Part shown: positions 37,237-48,648 of the stretch, piece by piece | Layout: each line of letters begins with the position of its first letter | Numbering within the stretch: position 1 is the first letter of the stretch | From: Rhodocollybia butyracea | Taxonomy: Eukaryota > Basidiomycota > Agaricomycetes > Agaricales > Omphalotaceae | Direction of reading: 5' to 3' | Assembly (NCBI GenBank): GCA_015501585.1 | Contig: JADNRY010000138.1 | Coordinates: 101,183-165,182, forward strand | DNA: 64,000 bases | Notes under the pieces: generated by a model | Seen by the model: only the letters and a program-made list of their open reading frames with translations | Database searches by the model: none | Told to the model about the DNA's origin: nothing | Translations under genes and position numbers: made by a program

Positions 37237-38239
37237 TAAAGATGGGCACGAACAAGGCATGCATATGAATATACTTGAATATATTTGCATTCATCATTTG
37301 AATATGAATGCCCCCATCACCTTGAATGTGCATTCAGGGTGGTAGGTCATTCGTCACTTATATTCATGAATATTTGTGAATATTCACCAATAGATGTACA
37401 CAGTTGTGGAGGCCTGTTATAGAGCCCCACATCCAGCTAAAAGAAATTTATAGTGAGCAATACTACTTAATTATTGTAGCGACATTAGATTTGTACACTA
37501 CAAGCATGCGCATGACCTTTTATTAGGCCCATGGCACGACACACTGTTGTACATATTCTAATAATTAATAAGACTAACTACATAAATATCAATACTTAGA
37601 TGAATGTACATTAATATATATGGTGCTTCATGCTTACCTGACTACCTGGGCAGTGATGGGGGAGCAAATGAAGTTGCGGGACTTTATATAAAGTCCTGCA
37701 GGGCCATGTGACCCCATCAAATGCCAAACATGTTGATCACAATCAATGTGTTTGGCGTTTGGCATATCACGTGACCTTACGGGACGAATATATAATGTCC
37801 CGCAACTTTGTTTGCTCCCCCATCACTGCCCAGGTAAATCAGGTAAGTGCAAAGCACTGTATAGATTAATGTATAGCCATGTAAGTACCATTACTGATGT
37901 CATTTACTTGTACGTACTTAAATTATTAAAAGTAAGTGTACACAAGGCTCGTGTACCTTGTAAAAGGTTGCGCGCAGACTTGTAGGAGACCACTGTTGAT
38001 GCAACTAACATCGTTACTATACTTACATGATTATATTGCACTGATCCTACCATACTTTATAGATTGTACATTAATTGTAGAGTATTTGTGAATATTTGAA
38101 TATAGCAACATTCACCATTCAAGGCATTTGAATGGCGACCTCCACAAATGCCCATTCTAGTTGGCAAGGCATTCAAGTGCAAATATGGAGTTTTGAAGCT
38201 CCATATCTGTGCTATGAATGGCATTTGTGCCCATCTCTA
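37237..38239. mobile_element. hAT-like non-autonomous element, TAAAGATGGGCAC ends
   Basis: Ends are TAAAGATGGGCACGAA and the inverse of TAGAGATGGGCACAAA. Flanks are CTAGCTGC and ATAGCTGC, 7 of 8 matching. Length is about 1.0 kb without a transposase. An internal imperfect hairpin of about 90-bp arms (around 37640-37850, with GGGCAGTGATGGGGGAGCAA in each arm) looks like a second element nested in it. Confidence 0.75.
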
Positions 38240-38545
38240 ATAGCTGCTGTGACGCCGTAAAGTCCTTGACCAAACTCTGGGCCAAGCTACAATATTGTGA
38301 GTGAAGTTAATCGCTAGGACTTTATATCACAATCTTAGTGGCTTGTCTAAATTTGTGAAGAAGTCAACTAAGGAACCCTCACTCTGGAGCCAAATAATTC
38401 CTTACTAGAAGCTGTCCCCTCTAAGGAAGTGACTAGATTTGAGTTGATCAAGAGTTTGAGGGAACTTTACACACTTAAATTCGATCAAGATATAAATGGG
38501 CTTTGCAAAGCATGTGAAGTTAATTACTTTCTAAAGATCACCAAG

Positions 38546-38877
38546 TAAGGATGGACACGACTCTGGGTGCCAGTAACCGGCCACCCGCCGTGCAGGTAAC
38601 TGGCGGCATCAACCCCCAACCTGTGACCGGGTCTGCACCCATGGGAACCGGGACCGGGACCCACCAGTCACAGGTTTCACAGGTAAATCTGCCGGTACAT
38701 GCACAAAATCATGAATACCTGCAGGTTTACTTGCAGAAATTACCCACGAAGGTGACCTGTGACCGGGTCTAACCCATGGGAACCAGTACCAGGACCCGCC
38801 GGTCACAGGTTACCAGGTATTCCCACGGGTGTTACCCGCAGGTACCGGAATCTGACTGGGAGTTGTGTCCATCCTTA
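38546..38877. mobile_element. hAT-like MITE, TAAGGATGGACAC ends, perfect 8-bp duplication
   Basis: It runs from TAAGGATGGACACGACTC to the inverse GAGTTGTGTCCATCCTTA and is flanked on both sides by TCACCAAG (38538-38545 and 38878-38885). It is 332 bp, G+C-richer than its surroundings, with subterminal CACAGGT and CTGTGACCGG repeats and no gene. Confidence 0.9.
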
Positions 38878-39454
38878 TCACCAAGTCAGGAGGCATCATG
38901 CTACTGATCCCGTGGGGATGTTCTACGGAGCACTGGTCTTAGCAGTCAAGTCGAGGGCAAGAAACTTCTCTTATTGAATAAATATGTCTGGCTTATATAC
39001 TGAGTAGAGAGAGTTTAATATGAAAGATAGATGAAACAGATACAGAGAGAGAGACGGAAAGAGAGTGGAACAGAGGAATCTGGCTTGGAAAGGAAACTCC
39101 AGCCTATATTGGTGTAGTTCGCCGAGCCGATGATGACATCATGTCAATCCGGCACTGATACTCTTCCGATATAGCTTACTGATGTACTTACCAAGCTACT
39201 TACTAACACTTACAGACCCGGTAGATACCTTGTAGAGTACCCGTACTGTAGTATATAAGGCCTGGTCCAAAGGCCAAGTAGTATATAGAGCAATAGAGCA
39301 CTTGTACCTCCAATCTCCTGAGGGAGCCTCACGTCTCCGAGTCCCCACTGCGCCGGATACCTACGACATATATATGGTACACACGGGAAAGAAATAGTCC
39401 ATTCTTGGGTATATATCAGAGATAAAATATGATTTTGTGAAGATTAACATAGTT

Positions 39455-40132
39455 TTAGAGTGTCAGAGACGCTGCCTCCGCATTGGGACTCTGTCTCATG
39501 TGGGATGTGTAGATGGGTGTCGGTATAGTTACTGACACTGGTGCGTATTCCTGTCGGAATACAGGAATATGACGGGGTGACTTGGTCATCCCTTGTGAAT
39601 ACTGTTCGTCCAACAGTGATTGTTGGACTGACGGTGCCTTGGGCACAGTCTCACGCCATTGGCGTACCGAGTTGTTTGCCTCGGTATGAATATATGGTGT
39701 TGCGTTGTGCAATACCGGTGGTGTGATGGCAGGCCGTCTCGGTGTGGGTGCAGCAATAGTGATTCTATTGCTGTTTCTCGATGAAGAAGATCTTTCTTCA
39801 TTAGATCGGATGCTAGATGCATCCCATTTCTCAGTTATATTGAGAATACGATTGAGTACTTGCATACTCTTGTCGAGTGATGCCGCTACATCTCGTAGCG
39901 CAGAAGAAATCTCACTTAAACCCTCTCGGGTTGGCTGTTTCTTACGAATAGTCATAGACTGTTCATTCGGTGGACTCTTGTCCTGCCTGTAGTGCCGTCC
40001 TTCAAATGCATGTACAGAATGAGTTGCTGATGCAACTGAATAGATTGAGTGTGGTGACACGTCACCATGAATGGAAGGTGCGTGATCGCGCACACTCTGA
40101 TATGACTTCTCTGATTGATTTTGAGAGGTCAT
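39455..40132 (-). pseudogene. Retrotransposon gag N-terminal fragment (copy C)
   Basis: About 225 residues starting MTSQNQSEKSYQSVRD and very similar to copy A. At the position of the copy A stop it has ALRDVAASL, with CGA, so it preserves the ancestral codon. It is truncated before the ALDWY gag core and ends by running into unrelated sequence. Confidence 0.8.
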
Positions 40133-40553
40133 AGGGACAGTGAATGATATAGCGGCAAGGAAAAATGGAGCGGGTTTGTATAGATTGTGTAGCGAGTTGG
40201 AATAATGGTTGTTATACTTGGTAGTATAACTGTTTTTAGCTTGTTAAACTAATAGCTTTGTGTTATTCACACAATAGTAATTTTTTGATGTTCAAAAAAG
40301 TATAACGCGCCCTATGGGCAAAGTCCTTAAGAACACCGGTGAACACGACAAATAGGGTACTATTGTGTGTACGACGGTGTAAAAGACTAACTAGACTCTT
40401 AAGTAATTGTACGATACTTATAGTAACGGATTTATTATATAATTAATAATAAATAGAATGATAAGATAGACCGTTTGGTCTATCGGCGGCGTCTAGGATG
40501 ACCGTATCGCCGGATACGGTCAGTGGTGATTATGGAGAGGCGGAGGCGTTACA
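39456..40553 (-). mobile_element. Gypsy-type element copy C (5' LTR and gag start, inverted)
   Basis: Minus-strand relative of the element at 16877. The LTR at 40188-40553 (366 bp) starts TGTAACGCC at 40553, and a gag start runs to 39456, where homology ends. The LTR abuts a fragment of copia LTR at 40554, so one of the two insertions removed sequence here. Confidence 0.8.
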
Positions 40554-40604
40554 TGTACTTATTACTGACTATGTACCTAGAACTCTCTTTTATTTCAATA
40601 GTTT

Positions 40605-42227
40605 CATCAGGAAAACCGCCCACCCGAAATATTCAATAATTTTCACAAAGATTCTCAAAAGATTAAAAATCCTAGTAAGATTCCCATCAGGAAAAATGCC
40701 TCCACAAAATATGTCATAATTTCAAAAAAGATCTTGAAAATATCAAAAAGTCTACTAAGTTTACATAAAATTTGAATAATTCTATGAGTTTGAACAACTT
40801 TGATAATTCATGCAAGGTAAAAATACATAGAATTCAGCTTTTGACAAATTTTGACAAGTTATTGATAGGCTTTCCAGCCTTTGCAAAATTCTTGAAAAAT
40901 TACAGACAGGGTATCATGTAACCCAGAGATGTGTGAAAAGCTTGTGGTTGTCTTTGATCACTGCCGCCGTGACATAATATTTATAATAAGACAAACACAC
41001 TCAGAATATGCTCTATGCGAGATGAAATATTACTAATAACAACTGAAATCACATTGCAGTAAGTAAAATCCATGATGAAGCACAAGCCAAGCTTGAATGG
41101 CAGCAGCAGCAGAGAGGAAGAAAGAAGAAAGCGAGGAAGAAATCAACACAGTTCCGTACATGACAGGTGACGTGGCTCTTTTGTTGTCGAAAATAAGGTT
41201 ATGCCGGAGCCAGCCGGATCCTGCCCTCAAGATCTCGTGATAACCATGTTGAAAAAGCTCTCGGCACTCATTTGTAACTTGCTTCTCGACAGTGATTCTC
41301 ACCGGATTCTCACCTTTAGCTTCTCGCATTGCCTTCTGCCTCTCGCCATCACTCAATGTTCTCTCCCTCTCAACAGTCACTGTCCAATGTTTTCTCTCTT
41401 TCATTTGACTATCTGGCTGTAGTTCGTTTCTAGGTATGTTTCACTTGTTGGTTATGACATTACTGACTCTTCACGTAGGTATTCTCTGTTGACCTATCCT
41501 CTATTTATCAATAACTGAGTTCCAAATGAACTGTTTGGTGCGTGACTGTATTTATACATCTATTATGTATTGTATAAACTGACAAGCTTTCAGATTTATG
41601 CACGCGCTGTCACATACATCCAATGCCTACTACTTCGCCTCGCTACCACTGCACCTTACTACCCTACTTCACCTTACTACCTCATTACCACTACCACTAC
41701 TTTGCCTCACTACTATCACCACCTCGCCTAAGTACTACGGTACTACCTTCATTAATTCCTTGCTACTAGCATCCTTGCTTTATGTATTTGTTTAGTAGTG
41801 TTGCGCTCATTTCCATGTGACTTGTTACTTAGGATTGCTTTAATGAGAAGCTTTAATGAGAAGTTGCGCTCATTTCCATGTGACTTGTTACTTAGGATTG
41901 CTTTAATGAGAATCATTTTAGACTGTTATGAATTGGGTGAAAAGTTGAGATGAATGTTGTAAATGTAGAAGAATCATTGAAAATGAAATTATAATATGCT
42001 TGAACTTTTGTGAAGCCTTGAGAAAGTCTCGATAAATTCTGATAGTGTTCTCTAATATTTGAAAAAGGCACAAAAACCTATGAAAAATTACCCAAGTTTG
42101 CAAGGGGACTGTGTTATTTTTCAAATCTACGAAATGAGGGTAATCTAGATAATTTTGAAAATTTCCAAGAATTTTTGAAAAATTTGTTGCAATTATCAAA
42201 TATTTGGTGTAGGCAGTTTTCCTGATG
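40605..42227. mobile_element. CATCAGG-family element, 1.6 kb, in the copia 5' LTR
   Basis: The ends CATCAGGAAAACCGCCCACC and the inverse of CATCAGGAAAACTGCCTACA stay about 80% matched over roughly 45 bp. Flanks are TT on both sides. Removing the element and one TT restores AATAGTTTCAATA, identical to the 3' LTR at 53241-53253. The interior is AT-rich with a second CATCAGGAAAAA at about 40687, a tandem duplication of about 60 bp near 41805-41915 (GCGCTCATTTCCATGTGAC) and no recognised gene. Confidence 0.8.
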
Positions 42228-42361
42228 TTCAATAGGTGATGGGCCCCGGTAGCCTGTACTGAATTAACGAAGCTTCTCTACTGCGCACAAGACCTTGGAA
42301 CCCACTCATTTCACTCTCTCACACTCGTTCATACACCTACACATCCCATACATTTGTCCAA

Positions 42362-43700
42362 ATGTCCCCTACATCTGCCACATCATCAGATTCTATTCAA
42401 ATCCCTACCCTTACCTACGGGACCTATTCTCAATGGGTTGGCCCTATTTCTGGCAAGCTCCAGAGGGCTATGGTCTGGAGATTCTGCAGTGGAGAGATGT
42501 CTGTCTCCTAAACCTTCCGATCCTCGTCCATTGCCTAATGACACCTCTGCCGTTGACCAGGCTGCTGTTAGACAAGATCACAGGGAGGATACGCGATCCT
42601 ACAAGGAATCAATTACTCATAATGACAAGGCTATTGGGATCGTCAAAGAGCACCTTGCGCCGGAACAGCTTCTTCTCATTGAAAAGCTCACATCTGCCAC
42701 ATCAGGAAAAGTCATATGAACTCAACACAACTTGAGCTGACTTGAGTTGACCTGGAGCCAACTTGGGACCAACTTCACAAACCTCACCAATCTCAAGTTG
42801 ATGAAGTTGGTCCCAAGTTGGCTCCAGGTCAACTCAAGTCAGCTCAAGTCAGCTTAAGCCGACTTGAGCCAAAGAAAATGGTTCAACCTTTGCTCAAGTT
42901 GCATTGAGTTCATATGACTTTTCCTGATGCAAGGACATCTGGACTAAGCTTAAGGAAGCTCATGCTGGCACCTCCGCTGGTCTTGAAGCCTTCTATATCA
43001 AGCATGGTATGATGGATAAATGGTATGAACATGGTGATAACATGCAGGATCACATTAACTTCTATGCTCTTGAGAACAAGAAGCTCTCTGACACTGACGC
43101 TTTTGGAGACCAGTTCCTTGCAGAACTTATGCTCACTTCTCTTCCTTGTACTGTTGATGACTCTCCTAACACTTGGGAGACATTTACCATTGTCACTCTT
43201 GCTGCCGTTACTGAAACAAACAAGCTCACCTCTTCTTTTGTCACCTCCCGCCTCATTGCGGAGTATTGATGTCTCACTTCTGGTGATGATTCTTCCGAGG
43301 TGGCTAACGCTGCCGCTGTTAGAGGGAAATCTAAACCAAAGAAGAAACCCAAGAAAGGTCTGCTCTGTTCCTACTGTCACAAAGGTCCTCACCTTGTCGA
43401 AGACTGTAACCACAAGAAGCGAGATGAGGAAGCATCCCGCTGCACTGCATCCACTCCTAGAAGCAGTGGGAGATCTAGTAGGAAGCCTACTGCCGCTGCC
43501 GCCCAACACTCTGATAGCAATAGCTCATCGGATGAGGAGGTCAGTGCAAACATCGCTTCACCTACTCAGAATTTCCCTCCGTCTGTCATTCAAGTTCCAA
43601 TTCTGTCCATGTCTTTATCTCCACTGATGTTGCCACCTTCCTTGCCAGGACAAGCAACGACAAGAGTTACATTGACTCTGGGTGCTCTTGCCACCTAAGT
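42362..43700 (+). pseudogene. Copia gag (broken)
   Basis: Start at ATG 42362 (MSPTSATSSDSIQIPTLTYG) with copia gag landmarks SQWVGPISGKL, then after a frameshift near 42500 LPNDTSAVDQAAVRQDHRED. A MITE at 42700-42929 splits the codons for SAKDIW. The frame resumes with KLKEAHAGTSAGLEAFYI and continues to TGA at 43267-43269, where CGA-CGT has become TGA-TGT. A zinc knuckle CX2CX4HX4C (CSYCHKGPHLVEDC) lies at about 43367-43410. Another frameshift occurs about 43560-43610 before the protease. Gag would package the RNA. This copy cannot be translated intact. Confidence 0.85.
42700..42929. mobile_element. CATCAGG-family MITE, 230 bp, in copia gag
   Basis: A near-complete palindrome: the ends CATCAGGAAAAGTCATATGA and its exact inverse continue into arms of AACTTGAGCTGACTTGAG-type sequence, with a short central loop near 42785-42800. 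It is flanked by CA on both sides (42698-42699 and 42930-42931). Deleting the element and one CA restores TCTGCCAAGGAC, which codes SAKD in the copia gag frame. This fixes both the ends and the 2-bp duplication. Confidence 0.9.
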
Positions 43701-46606
43701 CCACGTCGTGACTGGTTTGAAGACAGTTCGTACACTAAACTCAACAAACCCGTCCCCATTCATCTTGGAGACGCGTCTACCATTTACGCTGTTGGTAAGG
43801 GTACTCTTCAGTACCTCATGGATACGCTGGATGGAATCATCACTGGTTTTCTACCCAATAAGCTACACGTCCCGGATCTTGCCGCCACTCTGATTTCTGT
43901 CTCTCAGCTCACTGACAAGCGCAAACACACCATTCTCTTTGATGGAGAGGAGTGCTTTGTCAAAGCTCGAAGCTGTGGCCGGTGTGTTGCGTCTGGTTGC
44001 AAGACCAAAGGAGGTCTTTACCTTCTTCACGCCCGTCCACTGAAATCCCAAGAGTACGCAAATCTCGCTACCACATCCTGCTATATCAACATTAATCATG
44101 CTCACCGCTGCCTAGGTCATCTTAGTCAAGACAACATAAAATGTCTGATTGCAAAAGGCATGGTAACAGGCATTGATGAAGTGGGAGGTCAAATAGAGTT
44201 CTGCGAGTCATGTACAGCTGGTAAACAGCATGTATTTCCATCATCCAATAAAAGGGCCCATCAGAAACTAGATTTAGTTCACTCCAATGTTTGCAGTCCA
44301 TTACCCAACTCTATCAATGGTGGCTATAGGTATTTCATCACCTTCATAGATGATAACACCCACCACTGCTGGGTCTATTTCCTCCATCACAAATTGGAGG
44401 CATACCAATGCTTCCGCGAGTGGAAGGCTATGGTAGAGCTCAAGCCTGGGCTTAAGCTCAAGGTTCTTTGTACAGATAATGGTGGAGAATATACCTCTGA
44501 TCAGTTTGAGGATTATTTCTGTAACTTTGGTATTATCCATGAGACCACAGTCCCTCACACCCCACAGCAGAATGGTGTTGCTGAATGCCTCAACCGCACT
44601 ATTGTTGAGCATGCCAGATGCATGATGCATGATGCTAAATTTACTGCTGGGTTTTGGGTCTTCACCATCATTATTGCCATCTATCTCATTAACCGCTCAC
44701 CTACTTCACGGCTTCCTAATTCTACTCCACAGGAAGCTTGGTCTGGCGTAAAGCCTTCACTCAAGGAACTCAAACCTTTTGGCTGTCCCGCTTATGCTCA
44801 CATCCCCAAATCAAAGCATACAAAGCTTGACTTTAAAACTCGTAAGTGCATCTTTCTTGGTTACAAAGAGCACACCAAGGGTTACCTTCTGTGGGATCCA
44901 AAGAAGCAAAAAACCTTTGTTTCATGAGACCTCATTTTTGATGAATGCCCTCACCCTCCTGGCCTGCCTTTACCCATTCTGGATCTTTCGCAGATCCTTT
45001 ACAATGGTGAGTGCCTGGAGATGGCCTACCCGGCTTTTCTCGAGTGGGAGATGTGTGGGAAGATAACTCTCCGCCTGTGACTCCAGCGGTTCCGCATCCT
45101 CCTGCTCCATCTTCTGAGGTTGATTCTGAGGATAATGTCAGTGACTCTCACCCATACTCCCCTGATCTTCCTCCTCCCAATGACCCTCCACCGGCTCCAC
45201 CTGCTTGCCATCGTTGTACAGAACTTGAACTTCTTGGGCCTGTTCCAGAAGTAGATGGTCCACGTGCTCGTCGCCTACCTGCCTGCTTCCGTGAAGAACC
45301 TGACATTGCACCAGATCCTCCAGAAGCTGCACCAGGCGATAGACCAGATGTTGCAGAAGGTGTTGCCATGGCCTTAATGGCCACTGTCCATGCTCAAGGA
45401 GCCTCAGAGCCCCGCACTCTGCAGGAAGCACTCCGTGGTCCTGACTCTGCCTCTTGGCTGAAAGCTGTAGACAAAGAGCTCAAGTCTCTCATTGATATGG
45501 GAACTTTCAAGTTTATTGACAATTTGCCTAAAGGTCGCCATGCTATTAGCTCCAAGCTTGTCTTTAAGATTAAGCGCCTCCCTGACGGGACCATTGAGCG
45601 GTACAAGCATGCTTAGTTGCTCGAGGTTTCTCCCAGATGCCTGGTTTAGACTTTGACAAGGTATTTTCCCCTGTGCTCAAACTTACCTCCATTCATGTCC
45701 TTTGCGCCCTTGCCATGTGTCTAGGCCTTCACTTCCACCATCTCAATGTTGATACCGCATTTTCCAATGGTGAGTTGGAAGAAGAGCTCTATATGCACCT
45801 CCCGAATGGCATTAGTGAACATTCTGGTAAAATTGTTCGTCTCTGCCACTCTATCTATGGCCTCAAGCAGGCCTCCCATGTCTGGAACAAACTTCTTGAT
45901 GCAGAGCTCAAGAAACTTGGCTTCCATTGTATCCATGCTGACTACTGCATTTATGTCCTCCAACATGGCAAGTCCATCTGGTTTATTGCTGTTTACATTG
46001 ATGATATTGGGATTTTATGCAATGATCTCAAATTCATGCAGGACATCAAGCACCAGATTGGCCAATGCTTAAGATCAAGGATCTTGGTGTTATCTCACAG
46101 TTGCTTGGCATTGCCATTGACTATGACCAAGAAAAGTGTGTCCTTCGGCTCTCTCAGACCAGATACATTGAGGAATCACTCAAATGTTTTCCACTGTGAT
46201 GATGGCATTACCTGTCGCACCCCCTTATCATCTGGAGTTAAGCTTTCTAAAGCTGATTCCCCATCCACAGACGCCAAGAAAGAGGCTATGGCTGACAGAC
46301 TCGCGCTATACCAGGCTCTCATTGGTACTCTCATGTATGCCATGCTTGCTTCACGCCCGGATATTGCCTTTGCTGTAGGTATTTTGAGCTGCTACTGCTC
46401 AAATCCAGGTGAGATTCATTTAAATGAAGCTCTGCACTGTCTTTGCTACTTGGGTGGTACCAAAGACTGGGTTATTGAGTATGATGGCACAATCATAGAT
46501 GAACTCATCTCTCTTATCCTTGGATACTCTGATTCAGATTGGGCTGGTGATGTGGATACTCGATGATCCACTAGTGGATATGTTTTCCTCATGTGTGGAG
46601 CTGCTA
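43600..46606 (+). pseudogene. Copia pol: protease, integrase, reverse transcriptase (broken)
   Basis: The protease motif IDSGCSCHL is near 43670. The GAG-pre-integrase and integrase core run about 43818-44927. LDLVHSNVCSP has Asn where the first catalytic Asp is expected, while CTDNGGEY and QQNGVAE keep the second Asp and the Glu. TGA at 44925-44927 follows KTFVS, where copia has an Arg (CGA expected). A Pro-rich linker follows (45011-45400). Reverse transcriptase runs about 45420-46566, with a frameshift at about 45610, AFSNGELEEELYM, YIDDI (usually YVDD) and two opposing frameshifts at about 46066 and 46190. The third TGA is at 46564-46566, again at an expected CGA. The RNase H start GYVFLMCGAATS is interrupted at 46607. 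Confidence 0.85.
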
Positions 46607-47713
46607 CATCAGGAAAAGCAGTTTTTGCCTAGGTGACCCCAAAGTGGCCTAAAGCAAACTAGGTGACCTATGAATCCTATGGCATCCTAGGAATTTGGGC
46701 TTGTCCCTTGCCAGTCAAGGCTCTTGAGGATTCCCTAGGGTATCCTAGGCAAACCCAGGGCAAGCCTAGAGTCTTGCACAATCTTAACAGGAGGTTTGAA
46801 GTTTGCTGCTCCAACTAATACATCAGGAAAAGTGGTTTTTGCCTAGGTGACCCCAAAGTGGCCTAAAGCAAACTAGGTGACCTATGAATCCTATGGCATC
46901 CTAGGAATTTGGGCTTGTCCCTTGCCAGTCAAGGCTCTTGAGGATTCCCTAGGGTATTTTAGGCAAACCCAGGGCAAGCCTAGGACTACCCAGGTTTGCC
47001 CAGGTGTTCCCAAAGTTGTCCTGGAGTTTCCCTGGGGCTTCCTAGGATACTCTAGGATACCCAGGGGAATCCTCAAGAGCTTTGACTGGCAAGGGACAAG
47101 CCCAAATTCCTAGGATGCCATAGGATTCATAGGTCACCTAGTTTGCTTTAGGCCACTCTGGGGTTACCTAGGCAAAAACCACTTTTCCTGATGTATTAGT
47201 TGGAGCAGCAAACTTCAAACCTCCTGTTAAGATTGTGCAAGACTCTAGGCTTGCCCTGGGTTTGCCTAGGATACCCTAGGGAATCCTCAAGAGCCTTGAC
47301 TGGCAAGGGACAAGCCCAAATTCCTAAAGTGGCCTAAAGCAAACTAGGTGACCTATGAATCCTATGGCATCCTAGGAATTTGGGCTTGTCCCTTGCCAGT
47401 CAAGGCTCTTGAGGATTCCCTAGGGTATTTTAGGCAAACCCAGGCAAGCCTAGGACTACCCAGGTTTGCCCAGGTGTTCCCAAAGTTGTCCTGGAGTTTC
47501 CCTGGGCTTCCTAGGATACTCTAGGATACCCAGGGGAATCCTCAAGAGCTTTGACTGGCAAGGGACAAGCCCAAATTCCTAGGATGCCATAGGATTCATA
47601 GGTCACCTAGTTTGCTTTAGGCCACTCTGGGGTTACCTAGGCAAAAAACCACTTTTCCTGATGTATTAGTTGGAGCAGCAAACTTCAAACCTCCTGTTAA
47701 GATTGTGCAAGAC
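46607..47713. mobile_element. Nested CATCAGG foldback elements in copia RNase H
   Basis: The outer element starts CATCAGGAAAAGCAG at 46607 after TA. Its left arm runs to 46820. At 46821 an inner, fully palindromic 373-bp element (CATCAGGAAAAGTGG to CCTGATG, 46821-47193) is inserted at TA, exactly at the centre of the outer palindrome (CCAACTAA-TA-TTAGTTGG). The outer right arm then starts at 47194 but is cut at about 47324. A tandem second copy of the inner element's end and the outer arm start occupies 47325-47713. The outer right terminus is missing. Confidence 0.8.
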
Positions 47714-48250
47714 TGGAGGGCCCGAGAGGGATATATCAACGAAGTTAGCCTCAGACCAATATCAGAGATAATAAAGAGAGTGGGACGTGCGGTATAGCTA
47801 TTAGCTAGACCCTCGTCACGCCGAGCAGTCCCGAGAGAGAGACCAAGATAGATTTGGCCTATGAAGGGCCGAAGAGTATAAAGACAAGAGAGTACTAAGA
47901 CGGAACTTAGTTGGACAGAGTGCCTTGGTTATCCAAGATGATATTTAAACTGAGGTCTACTGTACAAAGTACCACTACTTATATACTAATGGAAAAGACA
48001 ATAGTCGGGCACAAGTTCAGGAGACCAAAGTAAGTAATATCAATATAAGACAATAGTAATGAATGATTCAGGAAGGTAATAGAGTCATAAGATAATAAAG
48101 ACCAATGATGTGATAGTCTGAATGAGTCCAAGACCTTCCGGTATCGGACAAAGATAAGATGTGAGAGATAAGATGAAGATATAAGTATTGGAAAGGAATC
48201 GGAGAGATGCCAGGCTAATGGCCATGATGATCCAAAGGTGATCCAAGCCT
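47714..48250. other. Unidentified insertion within copia RNase H
   Basis: About 540 bp starting GGAGGGCCCGAGAGGG separates the foldbacks from the resumed copia frame (ASRHDRTTSPALS from about 48256). It has no recognised gene or inverted ends. It may be a solo LTR or a fragment captured when the outer foldback lost its right end. Confidence 0.4.
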
Positions 48251-48648
48251 TGGCAAGTCGGCATGATCGTACCACCTCCCCAGCACTCTCTTCTACCAAA
48301 GCTGAGTACATGGCTCTTACTTGTACAGCACAGGAAGCTATTTGGCTTTGTCAACTCCTTGAACAGCTAGGTTTTCAGCAAACCAAGCCTACTCGCTTGT
48401 TGGGTGATAATATGTCATCTATTGCTCTTTCCAAGAACCCTGCTGATCATCCCTGTACAAAGCACATTCAACTTTGTCACCACTTTATTTGTTTTGCAAT
48501 CTCTGATGGCCAGATTGATCTGGACTATGATCCAACTGCTCAACAAGCTACTGATGGATTTACAAAGGGATTATATGGTGAGAAGCACTTGGCATTTGTG
48601 CGCATGCTAGGTATGAAGCCACGCCCAAGTGGGAGTGTTAAAAGTTGA
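48251..48648 (+). pseudogene. Copia RNase H C-terminal part
   Basis: Continues the RNase H domain after the insertion: ALSSTKAEYMALTCTAQEA, then LLGDNMSSIALSKNPADHP, KHIQLCHHFI and TDGFTKGLYGEKH, the standard order of a copia RNase H. The frame ends in the start of the 3' LTR at 48636, after the purine-rich AAGTGGGAG. Confidence 0.88.

Noticed and set aside
45011..45616. Separate proline-rich protein
   Set aside because: It is the integrase-to-reverse-transcriptase linker and start of reverse transcriptase of the copia polyprotein, split by a stop and frameshift.
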